A model generated the notes under the pieces. That model was not told the DNA's origin, made no database searches, and saw nothing but the letters and a program-made list of their open reading frames with translations. Below, piece by piece: positions 37,507 through 46,922 of a stretch of 64,000 nucleotides of DNA. Position 1 is the first letter of the stretch; every line of letters starts with the position of its first letter. The translations under genes and the position numbers were made by a program. Source of the stretch: Mucilaginibacter sp. (GTDB lineage: Bacteria > Bacteroidota > Bacteroidia > Sphingobacteriales > Sphingobacteriaceae); assembly GCA_030445275.1 (NCBI GenBank), contig JAUCSE010000025.1:1-64000 (forward strand), read 5' to 3'.

Positions 37507-39684
37507 TTAACTTCCCATTTCCAATTGATTCTTTACTAAGTTATAATAATCGCCTTTAAGCGCTGTAAGTGCCTCATGTGTGCCCTGTTCAATGATTGCG
37601 CCTTGATGTAACATGATAATGTTGTCTGCCTGACGTACCGTGCTTAAGCGATGCGCCACAACGACAACTGTACGACCCTTAAAAAAATCTTTTAAATTTT
37701 TTAATATCATAGATTCATTATGGGCATCTAAAGAATTGGTCGCTTCGTCAAAAAATAGAAATTGCGGATCTTTGTATATCGTTCGCGCAATTAATATTCG
37801 TTGGCGCTGACCCTGACTAATTCCATTTCCTTCGGCACCAATTTTTGTATTCATCCCCATGGGTAGATTATCAATCAGATCCTGAATGTTGGCAACCTCA
37901 ACGGCATGCTTAAGTTTTTGCATATTTGGATACTCATCGCCAACAGCTATATTTCTTGCAATTGTATCTGAAAAGATGAACCCGTCCTGCATTACAACAC
38001 CACACTGACTACGCCAGGTGCGAAAGCTGATATTATTCAAATTTTGATCACCAACAGTAATATTTCCTTTTTCTGCTTCGTAAAAGCGCAATATTAATTT
38101 TAGGATAGTGGTTTTACCGCTGCCACTCATTCCCACAATAGCAGTAACCTTATTTTCTGGAATCTCTAAGCTTATATTCTGCAAAACTGATTCATTGCCC
38201 GCGCCTGGATAACGGAACGTAAGATCGTTAAATCTAATGCTTTTTTGAGTAGGTAAATTGTGATCCCATTCTTTATCAGCGGGCTCCTCATCATCCATCT
38301 GATGGATCTCATTTAGACGCTCCAAACTTATTTTAGCGTCCTGGAAGCCTTGTATGAAACCTAAAAGTTGTTGTACTGGATTGTTTAATTGACCAATCAT
38401 GTATTGAACAGCTATCATGGCACCTAAAGTTAAATCGCCGTCAATAACGGATTTAGCGCTTAAAAAGGTGATCAGTAAATTACTTGTCTCATTGATGAAA
38501 GTTGTTCCGCCTTGCTGATATTGATTGAGAGTCAGGCTCTTAACACTGAATTTAAACAATCGTGCTTGTAAGTGTTCCCATTCCCAACGTTTTTGCCGTT
38601 CACAATTATTTAATTTGATCTCCTGCATCCCGTTAATTAATTGCACTATCCCACTTTGATTTTTGGAGGAAATGTCAAAACGTCTATAATCCAGGGTTCT
38701 GCGCCTTTTTAAAAAGGCAAAAATCCATAAAGTATATACTGTGCTACTCGCCAGGAATACAAAGTAGATCATCACATTATAATAAGCCAACACTACAGAA
38801 AATATGATGAGATTAAACATGGAAAATAATGTATTCAATGTGGATCCTGTCAAAAAGCTTTCAATGCGTTTTTGATCATTCATTCGCTGCATAATATCAC
38901 CAGTCATTTTTGCATCAAAAAAACGCATTGGTAGTTTCATGAGTTTGATCAGAAAGTCCGTTAGAATTGATACATTTACCCGGGTGCTGATATGAAGTAA
39001 TATCCAGGATCGTATGAAATCAACACTAACTCGGCCAATGATAAGCATGCCCTGGGCAATAAGAATGATATAAACAAAGTTAAGATTGCGCGTGTTGATG
39101 CCTATATCTACTACGGATTGGGTTAAAAATGGCGTAATCAATTGTAGCAGGCTGCCTATACCTAATCCAAGTAATAATTGCACTACTAGTTTTCTATAGA
39201 TGATTAAATAACGAAATAAAAAGCCCCAACTTATTTCGCTGCTTTTTTCCTCTTCCTGTAAATAAAAATCTGGCGTTGGATTGATCAAAAGGGCTGCGCC
39301 ATTATTGTGATCCTCACTACTTATCCAATTAGCTTTAAAGTCATCCAATCCAAGCTTTACAATTCCTTTGGCTGGATCCGCTATATAATAATTATCACTT
39401 TTAATTCTATAAAGGATGACAAAGTGGTTTTGTCTCCAATGTAATATAATAGGCAATTCTGCACTTTTTAGATCATCTAAACTTAATTTCGCTCCTAAGC
39501 ACCGGAATCCTATCTTTTCGGCAGCATCACTGATTCCTAACATCGACACGCCATCTTTATTTATTTCACAAAGCTGCCGAAGTGTTTGAATGGTAAAATT
39601 ACGCCCGTAGAATTTGGCAACCATGCGTAAACAAGTTGGACCACAGTCCATTCGGTCAAGTTGTTTATAATATGGAAATGGCAT
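37507..39684 (-). CDS. Peptidase-containing ABC exporter (PCAT)
   Basis: The 725-residue protein starts with a C39 peptidase domain: DCGPTCLRMVAKFYG gives the nucleophile C14, and NHFVILYRI and AIDP-like DPAKG give the His/Asp side. Six membrane helices follow (about 160-440), then an ABC ATPase with Walker A GMSGSGKTT, signature ISQGQRQRI, Walker B FLFFDEATNSLD and the H-loop AHRLSTV. Such exporters cut double-glycine leaders and export the core peptide. The 44.6-44.9 kb peptide has exactly that leader. It is central to the export unit. Confidence 0.95.
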   Translation of the reverse strand: MPFPYYKQLDRMDCGPTCLRMVAKFYGRNFTIQTLRQLCEINKDGVSMLGISDAAEKIGFRCLGAKLSLDDLKSAELPIILHWRQNHFVILYRIKSDNYYIADPAKGIVKLGLDDFKANWISSEDHNNGAALLINPTPDFYLQEEEKSSEISWGFLFRYLIIYRKLVVQLLLGLGIGSLLQLITPFLTQSVVDIGINTRNLNFVYIILIAQGMLIIGRVSVDFIRSWILLHISTRVNVSILTDFLIKLMKLPMRFFDAKMTGDIMQRMNDQKRIESFLTGSTLNTLFSMFNLIIFSVVLAYYNVMIYFVFLASSTVYTLWIFAFLKRRRTLDYRRFDISSKNQSGIVQLINGMQEIKLNNCERQKRWEWEHLQARLFKFSVKSLTLNQYQQGGTTFINETSNLLITFLSAKSVIDGDLTLGAMIAVQYMIGQLNNPVQQLLGFIQGFQDAKISLERLNEIHQMDDEEPADKEWDHNLPTQKSIRFNDLTFRYPGAGNESVLQNISLEIPENKVTAIVGMSGSGKTTILKLILRFYEAEKGNITVGDQNLNNISFRTWRSQCGVVMQDGFIFSDTIARNIAVGDEYPNMQKLKHAVEVANIQDLIDNLPMGMNTKIGAEGNGISQGQRQRILIARTIYKDPQFLFFDEATNSLDAHNESMILKNLKDFFKGRTVVVVAHRLSTVRQADNIIMLHQGAIIEQGTHEALTALKGDYYNLVKNQLEMGS

Positions 39685-39772
39685 GTTATCGTAACTTAAA
39701 AAAATTAATTTGATATATATTAATTCACCTTTATCCGGGAGAACTAAACTTTAAAAACAGGTAAGCCATATT

Positions 39773-41197
39773 TTAATCGGATAAGTGCTCTGTAATTATT
39801 TTTTTTACATTTGAAAAAAAAGGATTTAGGGTATTGTCATCCACGACCACCCCATTTTTATCAATAATCATATAACGTGGTATTGAACTGATGGCAAAGC
39901 GCTTTGAAATGGCTGAGTTTTTCTCGTCGGATAATAAGTAACTCCTACTGCTGTCGATATGTTCTTCAAGCATTGCTTTCTTCCAGCTCGCCTCATTATT
40001 GTCGATAGATATAAATACAAACCTTACCTTCTTATCCTTAAAGATTTTCTCTAACTGACGTGAATCTGGAAAAGCCTTTCGGCAGGGAACGCACCAGCTT
40101 GCCCAGAAATCAAGGTATACGATATTGCCCTTGTTTTCCTCTAAAAATTCATTCCAGCTATATTTTCTCCCGTGGGAGCCAAGCAGTTCTTTTTTATCGG
40201 TTGCATCCGTTTTGTTTTTGCTGATTAAATCTCGTCGTTCAATTAACGCGCTACTATAAGCATCGGTTTCTTCATTTATAAATGCATTTAATTTATTTTC
40301 AAAGTCTGTTGGCAATGATGCTATGTTATTATTTAAAAGTGCAAACAGAATGTAACGCCTGGTTGCCCCGGTAAAAGAAGAAGATATAGTGCCATAACTT
40401 AATGAGAATTTTCGATTAGAGTTCAAGAATTTTCGGCTAACATAGTTTCCCATACCTACAGCGGCGCGCCTATAACCTTCATTGGACAAGCAGTTATCGC
40501 ATATCATTTCTGATTTTAGCTTTTCAACATATCTGGAATATGGTATCGGCATTTCGTTCATATCAATATTCAAATAAGTTAGTGGTCTAAGCACATCCGC
40601 TATGTATAGGAATTTGAAAAACTGATGTGTGTAGGAGGCAAATTCAGGACTGATTTTAAATGATTGCTGATAATTCCTTAAGAAAGTGAAGCGTTTGCCC
40701 GAATCGCTTTGCGCTTTTTTAATGCCGTCTTGAAAGTCGGTGTTTTTAATATAAACACCAAAGCTGTTCTTTCCTTTAAAAAGCCTTGAATTAATCACTT
40801 TTTTAGAATAGTCAACAAAAAAACGTAGGTCGTTATTTCTAATCTCGCTACCTGCGATGTTTAGTCCTGGTATACCGTTCTTATCTACCTTAAGGATCAA
40901 TTGCTCTCCGGGATTGATCAAAAACGGGATTTGCTGATATGATTCTATAAGAAATACGGGAGCCCGAAAACTTAGTTTTTTAAAATGATCTTTATCATCG
41001 AGAAGAAAAGGGGAGGATTTATTGAATTCATCAACAACGTAAAACGAGGTTTCTTTTTCAATATGAACATCAGTTTTTATGATCGTAGTATCATTTTTAA
41101 GGAGGTGCTGACCGGATGCCAGATTTACTCCACGTTGATGTTTATCGCTATATCCGGTGAGGGAAGAGAGCAAGAAAAGATAGAGGAGCTTATTCAT
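39773..41197 (-). CDS. TlpA-type thioredoxin-fold protein 1
   Basis: The 474-residue protein has an N-terminal export signal and a large unique N-terminal region (about residues 20-340). A C-terminal thioredoxin domain follows with FWASWCVPCRKAFP, so the active site is WCVPC. The late cis-proline segment ISSIPRYMIIDKNG is present. It acts outside the cytoplasm as a thiol-disulfide exchanger. It is a paralogue of the protein at 42975-44423, with the same layout throughout. In this cluster it probably handles disulfides of the Cys-rich peptide. Direction (reductase, isomerase or oxidase) cannot be read. Confidence 0.8.
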   Translation of the reverse strand: MNKLLYLFLLSSLTGYSDKHQRGVNLASGQHLLKNDTTIIKTDVHIEKETSFYVVDEFNKSSPFLLDDKDHFKKLSFRAPVFLIESYQQIPFLINPGEQLILKVDKNGIPGLNIAGSEIRNNDLRFFVDYSKKVINSRLFKGKNSFGVYIKNTDFQDGIKKAQSDSGKRFTFLRNYQQSFKISPEFASYTHQFFKFLYIADVLRPLTYLNIDMNEMPIPYSRYVEKLKSEMICDNCLSNEGYRRAAVGMGNYVSRKFLNSNRKFSLSYGTISSSFTGATRRYILFALLNNNIASLPTDFENKLNAFINEETDAYSSALIERRDLISKNKTDATDKKELLGSHGRKYSWNEFLEENKGNIVYLDFWASWCVPCRKAFPDSRQLEKIFKDKKVRFVFISIDNNEASWKKAMLEEHIDSSRSYLLSDEKNSAISKRFAISSIPRYMIIDKNGVVVDDNTLNPFFSNVKKIITEHLSD

Positions 41198-41321
41198 AGT
41201 AAGTAGCTTAAATATAGTCCGATGAAAGCGAGTTTGCAGGGGTGCCTGAGAGTAAACGAAGCCGACAAAATCGCTATAGTTATTTTATTCTTTTTGTTAA
41301 TCCTTTGACGGCTATAGGGCA

Positions 41322-42917
41322 TCATGATAACATATATTTGATATCCTGTAATTTATAATTTTCCGGCAAACGACGTCCGTTGAATAAAAGCGTAGGCGTA
41401 GCAGTTATTTCGGCTATTTCACACCATTCCTTTTGTTTGTCCATTTTTTGTTGATAAACATCATCCAAGGAGGCTGGATAAGCTTTAGCCCAGGATTCAT
41501 AGTCTTTTTGCTCCTGGGAATACCAATCATGTAGGGCCAGTTGTATCAAGGTTTTATCTTTTAGTTCATTTAAAGCGATCAAATGGTGAATGATCTTTTT
41601 ACGATCCTTTGTTTCGTTATCCGAAATAAAAACAACCCTAATCTGTAGATCCCTACCGTTACTTAACCATTCATTCAACTGCTGATGCGTTTTAGAACAA
41701 GGCTGACAGTATGGATTACTTACCATGGTAATGATGTTTTCCGCTTCTAGGTTCCCTAATATAATACTGTAATCTTCATCAGGTAACGCGTACCGGGGTT
41801 GTTCCTTCATTAGATTTCTAAATATATGAATGTTATACTTGAATTTTCGTAACTGGTATTGAACGGGCTTTATTTTTTGTAACTCTAGCAGTAAAGGCTT
41901 AAGCAGTATCCAAATAGTAACCGGTAATAATAAGGACACCAGTAGAGATTTAATCTGCCCGCTGTCCGGAGAAACCAGAGGTTGCCACAAGTTTGTAAGC
42001 AAAGGAAAGAATTCCAGCCATAGTAAAGCCTGTACTGTACAGCAAAGCACACACCATTGTTTGGCTATCCAACCTTGATAATAAATAGAATATACGGTAT
42101 AGGGTAAACTAATGATATTAAACCAGGCCAGTATCTGCATTGTTGCAATAGATGTATTGCCAGACAAAATGGTCAGCCAAGTGCCTGCAAAATAAAAGAA
42201 ACCTATTTCACTCCAGGTTAGCCATTCAAATAGTCTGGCTGCTTTTGAACCTAATATCGCATTACAATCTGTGTTTGCTCCGCCGCATAATTTCTGAATT
42301 AGAGGGTTGTTATTATTAATACTCTGTACCAGTAAAAGTATAGTTATGAGTAGTCCGCTTGTTTTAACCAACACGATAAGACCTATGTGCAATAAATGAT
42401 CAATCCAATAAGGTGCATGCGATTTGATATATATAAGTAATATAAGACCTAAAAATGTAAGTGCTACAGGGTAACGAAGTCTGCCGGTTAGGGCAGAAAT
42501 TTTTTGCTGTAGGGAGTGATCTGGATGCTTTGAAGAAGCCGCATCAACCGCGAGAACAATGCCCGTAAATATGGCTTTAAAATTATCCCAACTTATTTTT
42601 CGAGGCCCCATATTACCGTTATCAATGGCTAAAAAATTAGCTGATAGTTTTGTGATCAATACAAATTCACTGCCTTGTTTACTCGAAATCGCTATAAAAG
42701 GTAAAGGCAAATCCTTTAGATGCTCAATGGATATGCGAAAGGTTTGACTTGAAACACCAAATCTCATCAGCACATCATTTACAGCTAAAAGACTTGGATA
42801 ATCAGGATGAGTATATAGCTCTTCTTTAATTGTACTGAATAAGACGGGCATGCCTAGTTGCTTGAGCATTTTATAAAGCACCCCGTCAACATTCGGACGT
42901 TTGAAAAAAATATTCAT
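41322..42917 (-). CDS. C39-like / VKOR / thioredoxin fusion protein
   Basis: The 531-residue protein has three parts. Residues 1-130 are a C39-peptidase-like domain without the catalytic Cys (TIKEELYTHPDYPSLLAVND, later EFVLITKLS). Residues about 145-350 are a VKOR membrane domain with C211/C218 in CGGANTDC and C289/C292 in WCVLC. Residues about 370-531 are a thioredoxin domain with C404-x-x-C407 in NPYCQPCSKTH. VKOR proteins make disulfides using quinone. Inactive C39-like domains are known to bind leader peptides, so this enzyme may oxidise the leader-bearing precursor or shuttle partners. It lies between the two TlpA genes. Confidence 0.85.
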   Translation of the reverse strand: MNIFFKRPNVDGVLYKMLKQLGMPVLFSTIKEELYTHPDYPSLLAVNDVLMRFGVSSQTFRISIEHLKDLPLPFIAISSKQGSEFVLITKLSANFLAIDNGNMGPRKISWDNFKAIFTGIVLAVDAASSKHPDHSLQQKISALTGRLRYPVALTFLGLILLIYIKSHAPYWIDHLLHIGLIVLVKTSGLLITILLLVQSINNNNPLIQKLCGGANTDCNAILGSKAARLFEWLTWSEIGFFYFAGTWLTILSGNTSIATMQILAWFNIISLPYTVYSIYYQGWIAKQWCVLCCTVQALLWLEFFPLLTNLWQPLVSPDSGQIKSLLVSLLLPVTIWILLKPLLLELQKIKPVQYQLRKFKYNIHIFRNLMKEQPRYALPDEDYSIILGNLEAENIITMVSNPYCQPCSKTHQQLNEWLSNGRDLQIRVVFISDNETKDRKKIIHHLIALNELKDKTLIQLALHDWYSQEQKDYESWAKAYPASLDDVYQQKMDKQKEWCEIAEITATPTLLFNGRRLPENYKLQDIKYMLS

Positions 42918-42974
42918 AGAAAGGTTGGATTTTATTTTAACAGATAATTACGCGTGTTTCCATTAAGCAATTGA

Positions 42975-44423
42975 TTATTCCGTTAAATGAACGAGTAACA
43001 TTTTTTTTAACTGGACATTATTGGGCGCAGGCGCATTATCATCTATAATTTTACTTTCTTTATTTATTATCAGGTATCTAGGTATTGCACTGATTTTGAA
43101 GTGGCTCATCATTTCTGAATCTTTAGCATTAAGTAACAGATAATTTTCATTACTTTTTATATTTTCCTCGTGTGCTGCCTTGTCCCAGCTTGCTGGATTA
43201 TCGTCTATTGATATGTACACAAATACAATTTTTTTACCCTGCAAATCGGCTTCCAATTGACGGGAAAAAGGAAAAGACTCCCGACAGGGAACGCACCAGC
43301 TCGCCCAGAAATCGAGGTATATAATATAACTTTTATATTTTTTCAAAAATTCATTCCAGGTGATTTTGATTCCGTTGGTATTAGTCAGCTCCTTTTTACC
43401 AGCTGCATCTGCTTTATATTTATTATTCAAACCGTGTTGCCAAATTAAATTGACACTATAGTTATCTCTTTCTTCGCTGAGGTATGCATTTAGTTTCGCC
43501 TCATAAGATGTTGAGGATACAATCATATTGTCCTTCAACAGACTAAACAAGATATATCTTCTGGTGGCTCCAGCAAACGAAGTCGAAATTTTATCGTAGC
43601 TCAATTCAAACTTTTTTGCAGGATTGGTATATTTCCTGGTGAGATACTTTCCCATGGCAACTACTGATTTTCTATAAGCGTAATTAGGTAAACATTTATC
43701 ACAAGATATAGTCGATTTTAGGCTATCGACGTAACTAACATAAGCGGCTGGTAGTTCTTTACCTATGCTTTTGATAAAAGTTAATGGCGTAAGTACATCC
43801 GCGACAAATAAAGCCCTAAAAAGATCCTGATTATAGGAATAGAAATCGCTACTAATTTTAAATCGTTTTTTATAATCGTTTAAAAAGGCAAATCGATTGC
43901 TGGAATCAATTTTCGCTTTGGCTATCATATTGGTTAAGTCATAGTTTTTACCATTTAAAAGAAAAGAATTTGTTTTTATAAATAGCTCAGACTTGCCGTT
44001 ATACTGATATTTTTTAAAGTAATTAATATAAAAAGAAAGTTCATTATTTCTTACTTCATTAATCGGCGTGCTTAATTCAGGTAAACCATTCGGATCCACC
44101 TTCAGGATAAGTTGCTCACCTGGGTAGATAAGGAAAGGAATATGATGATATGAATCTATAAGTAACGTTGGAGTTGAAATACGTAACATTTTAAGACGAT
44201 CCTTACCTGAGAGAAAGAAAGGCGGAGTCACATTATTTAATTCGTCTATAAAATAAAATGAGGCCTTCTTTTCATCCTTTATATCAACTTTTATTGTTGT
44301 AGTATCATCTTTCAGGTGATTTCGTTCATTGGAAAAATCAAAACCTTGTTCTCGTTTATCAGCATATGCACTTATAAATAAGGATAAACTGCTAAGAAGT
44401 AACAACAAAAAAATCCGGTTCAT
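42975..44423 (-). CDS. TlpA-type thioredoxin-fold protein 2
   Basis: The 482-residue protein repeats the design of the 39773-41197 protein: signal peptide, a large unique N-terminal region, and a C-terminal thioredoxin domain with FWASWCVPCRESFP. Shared blocks such as SFAGATRRYILFSLL and FLIYPGEQLILKVD show the two arose by duplication. It is the first gene after the terminator that follows the precursor gene. A role in disulfide formation or proofreading of the exported peptide is inferred. Confidence 0.8.
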   Translation of the reverse strand: MNRIFLLLLLSSLSLFISAYADKREQGFDFSNERNHLKDDTTTIKVDIKDEKKASFYFIDELNNVTPPFFLSGKDRLKMLRISTPTLLIDSYHHIPFLIYPGEQLILKVDPNGLPELSTPINEVRNNELSFYINYFKKYQYNGKSELFIKTNSFLLNGKNYDLTNMIAKAKIDSSNRFAFLNDYKKRFKISSDFYSYNQDLFRALFVADVLTPLTFIKSIGKELPAAYVSYVDSLKSTISCDKCLPNYAYRKSVVAMGKYLTRKYTNPAKKFELSYDKISTSFAGATRRYILFSLLKDNMIVSSTSYEAKLNAYLSEERDNYSVNLIWQHGLNNKYKADAAGKKELTNTNGIKITWNEFLKKYKSYIIYLDFWASWCVPCRESFPFSRQLEADLQGKKIVFVYISIDDNPASWDKAAHEENIKSNENYLLLNAKDSEMMSHFKISAIPRYLIINKESKIIDDNAPAPNNVQLKKMLLVHLTE

Positions 44424-44484
44424 AATTAAAAATATTGAGAGATCAGTTTTGCTAAAAGTAACTAACCTTCAAGTTTAAAGGATT

Positions 44485-44525
44485 AAAACAATAAATGTAG
44501 TAGCCCATACTACATTTATTGTTTT
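44485..44525 (-). terminator. Strong hairpin between precursor gene and export operon
   Basis: A perfect 18-bp stem (AAAACAATAAATGTAGTA and complement) with a 5-base loop ends in a T-run on the minus strand. It separates the peptide gene from the TlpA/VKOR/PCAT genes. It may let most transcripts stop after the precursor, so that the peptide is made in excess of its machinery. Confidence 0.75.
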
Positions 44526-44635
44526 TAAGAGATCTTGTGCTTCTAAGCTATAACTTCCTACCGAAAATCGAACTTTGTGGGCAATTATTTTCAGGGATAC
44601 CTGTATAGCTAAGAACAAGAATTACAAGTGTCTTA

Positions 44636-44875
44636 TTATTTCTCGCACGGCGCTGGCGCGCCAGCACTACTACAAGACTCACAACACCATTTACCACCAA
44701 TTGACGATGCTCTACTTTGTGCTTCAGCTTTGGTTAAACCGCACTCAAAATCATGTGAATCTGTATGAGCACAGCAACAACTATCTCCATATCCGTAATC
44801 ATCTCCACCTCTAATTGCTTTTAATTGTTCTCTTGTAAAGATTTGACTTTTTGGAATAGACTGTAAATTTTTCAT
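44636..44875 (-). CDS. Cys-rich double-glycine peptide precursor
   Basis: The 79-residue product has a 24-residue leader ending TREQLKAIRGG, the classic double-glycine type. Cutting after G24 leaves a 55-residue core. The core holds eight cysteines (C33, C34, C35, C45, C64, C65, C68, C77), enough for four disulfides. It is rich in Gly, Ser and Ala near the end (SSAGAPAPCEK), with Ser/Thr sites that could carry sugars. The gene stands at the head of the export/disulfide unit. It fits a bacteriocin or signalling peptide precursor; the mature activity is unknown. Confidence 0.85.
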   Translation of the reverse strand: MKNLQSIPKSQIFTREQLKAIRGGDDYGYGDSCCCAHTDSHDFECGLTKAEAQSRASSIGGKWCCESCSSAGAPAPCEK

Positions 44876-45464
44876 AAAATAAAATTGGGTAAGGTTAAAT
44901 TTGTAATTTATACCACTTTAGTAGGTAACACTTTTCCCTGCTTTCATATGCAGGCAGGGAATCTGATAATTGCTGTTTTAACCTTACTATTATTATAGAA
45001 AGGGATGGTTTTTTCTAGTTAATGATTAAATTAAACAAAATTATATATATATTTAATATTTATCTTGTCGTGGATAATCCTCCAGGTGTTACCTATTCTT
45101 GTATATTTAAAGTGACAATGAAAGATTACTTAATTTAGCTTAAGTATCATTAAATCAATCATTATTCCAACTATTTATATTCATTTTGACTTTCAAGGCC
45201 GTTCAATATCTTTGTCCGTTAAAGAGAAACTAAGATGCGCTATGAATATATCTAAATAATATTAAAATAAGTGTATTTTTTTTAAAACTATGAGGGGATA
45301 ATGGGTTTTTTTATGGAATTCAATCATACCAACATTTAATTTTAAGAATATTACCTATGAGTTTAGTTCATCTGTCTTTAATGAACGCCTGAGGTCACAA
45401 AAATGTTACCAAGATACTTATTCAGCTATTGCATTAATGAAAGTAGGGGCAGTTAATTCAATTG
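44876..45464 (-). other. Promoter region of the peptide gene and spacer to tolC
   Basis: No second precursor gene is seen on the minus strand. An 11-base inverted repeat, GTAAGGTTAAA at 44889-44899 and its complement at 44977-44987, encloses 77 bases that include a CCCTGC/GCAGGG hairpin near 44936-44962. It may shape the leader RNA or bind a regulator. The rest is AT-rich spacer. Confidence 0.4.
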
Positions 45465-46922
45465 TTAATCGAACCTTAAAGGCTTTCCTAAATAGAAATC
45501 AATCACTTTACTTCGGAAGGCCAGGTCATAACGGGACTGAATCAGGTTAAGCTCGGCTTTATTAAAATTAGTTACAGCAAAATTATAGTCCAGTGAATTA
45601 AGAAGACCAGCCTGATAACGTTTTTCACTCACATACAATACCTGTTTTGTGGCGATATAATTTTTTTGGGCGACCATCATACGTTTATCTGCTGCGGCCA
45701 GGTCGGCAAAAGCTTGTTTGATGATGGTTGTTAAATTACTGATTGCTAATTGAGTATTGAATTGAGCATTCTGATAAGCAATTTTAGCCTTCCTGATATT
45801 AATACGTGCACTATAATGATTAAATATTGGAAATTGAATAGAGATTCCGGCCGATTGATAGAAATTGTCCGCAAATTGTTTCAGAAAAGGATAACTGCCA
45901 TAGGTCGTCGCCTGAACTGGTGCAAGTACTTTTTGATTGGTACCTTTAACAAATCCAATTGTATCGAAGCCCGCAGGCTGGCTACCGGTAGGTCTCAACC
46001 GGGCATCTGAGAAATTTGAGCCTGCAGAACCATACAAAACCACACTTGGATACAAAACACTTTGGGCTATTTTGATTCCCTGATTGGCAGCGTCTCTTTG
46101 AAGTGATGCAACACGGATATCTGGATTTACAGCAATAGCCTGAGCAAGCAAAGTGGTAGTATCACTTATGCTTTGTAATTTAGTAACAGTGCCAATGTCC
46201 GGTATCGTAAATTCAAGCTGTGCGTCTGGCATATCCATGAGCTGTTTTAAATTAAGGATGCTATTATTCAATTGATTCTGTAAAGTCAATTCATCTAATT
46301 CAGTATTCGCTTGTTGTGCCTGGGCTTGGGCCAGATCGGCCGACGACTTATTACCCGCTTTAAAACCCTTTTGTACCTTTTCAACACTCAGATCAGCCAA
46401 ACGCACTTGCTGATGAGCAGCTATCAATAAATCTTGCTCCGTGAGAATTTGTAGAAAAGTTGTAGCTGTGGCAAGTGTTAAATCGTTCTTAACTTTAGCC
46501 AGATTGCTTCGATCAGCTTCGAGTAAAAGTTTATTCTGAACAATCTGTTTTCGTAATTGCCCCCCTTGAAATAATGTTACCTGCGAACTTAAACCTCCGC
46601 TGATTAAAGAGACGCTTTGAGAGATGAAATTATAAGTAGATACGTCGAGCGTACGTCCCCAATTAACTGACGCCTGAGGACCGACGCTTAGACTAGGAAA
46701 TTGATTATATTGGGATTGCCTGACATCTTCTTTACCCAAAAGTATATTTAGACGGGCTTGTTTAATTTGTATGTTGCGGCTTAAAGTTGAATCAATCGCT
46801 TGTTGCAACGTTAATTTTAGCTGGGCCTCGCAATTGAATCCAATCAGCATCAAAAAAACGCTTAACGATGATTTTAAGAATTTTAAATGTAGTTTAGGCA
46901 AGGTGAAAGGCAAATTTAACAT
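45465..46922 (-). CDS. TolC-family outer membrane efflux protein
   Basis: The 485-residue protein has a signal peptide and two OEP repeats (LTLQQAIDSTLSRNIQIKQA near residue 35, and INIRKAKIAYQNAQF near 375). Heptad-rich helices are typical of TolC barrels. It forms the outer membrane exit of a type I system together with the HlyD and PCAT proteins. It lies upstream of the precursor gene on the same strand, separated by about 590 bases, so it may have its own promoter. Confidence 0.9.
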   Translation of the reverse strand: MLNLPFTLPKLHLKFLKSSLSVFLMLIGFNCEAQLKLTLQQAIDSTLSRNIQIKQARLNILLGKEDVRQSQYNQFPSLSVGPQASVNWGRTLDVSTYNFISQSVSLISGGLSSQVTLFQGGQLRKQIVQNKLLLEADRSNLAKVKNDLTLATATTFLQILTEQDLLIAAHQQVRLADLSVEKVQKGFKAGNKSSADLAQAQAQQANTELDELTLQNQLNNSILNLKQLMDMPDAQLEFTIPDIGTVTKLQSISDTTTLLAQAIAVNPDIRVASLQRDAANQGIKIAQSVLYPSVVLYGSAGSNFSDARLRPTGSQPAGFDTIGFVKGTNQKVLAPVQATTYGSYPFLKQFADNFYQSAGISIQFPIFNHYSARINIRKAKIAYQNAQFNTQLAISNLTTIIKQAFADLAAADKRMMVAQKNYIATKQVLYVSEKRYQAGLLNSLDYNFAVTNFNKAELNLIQSRYDLAFRSKVIDFYLGKPLRFD

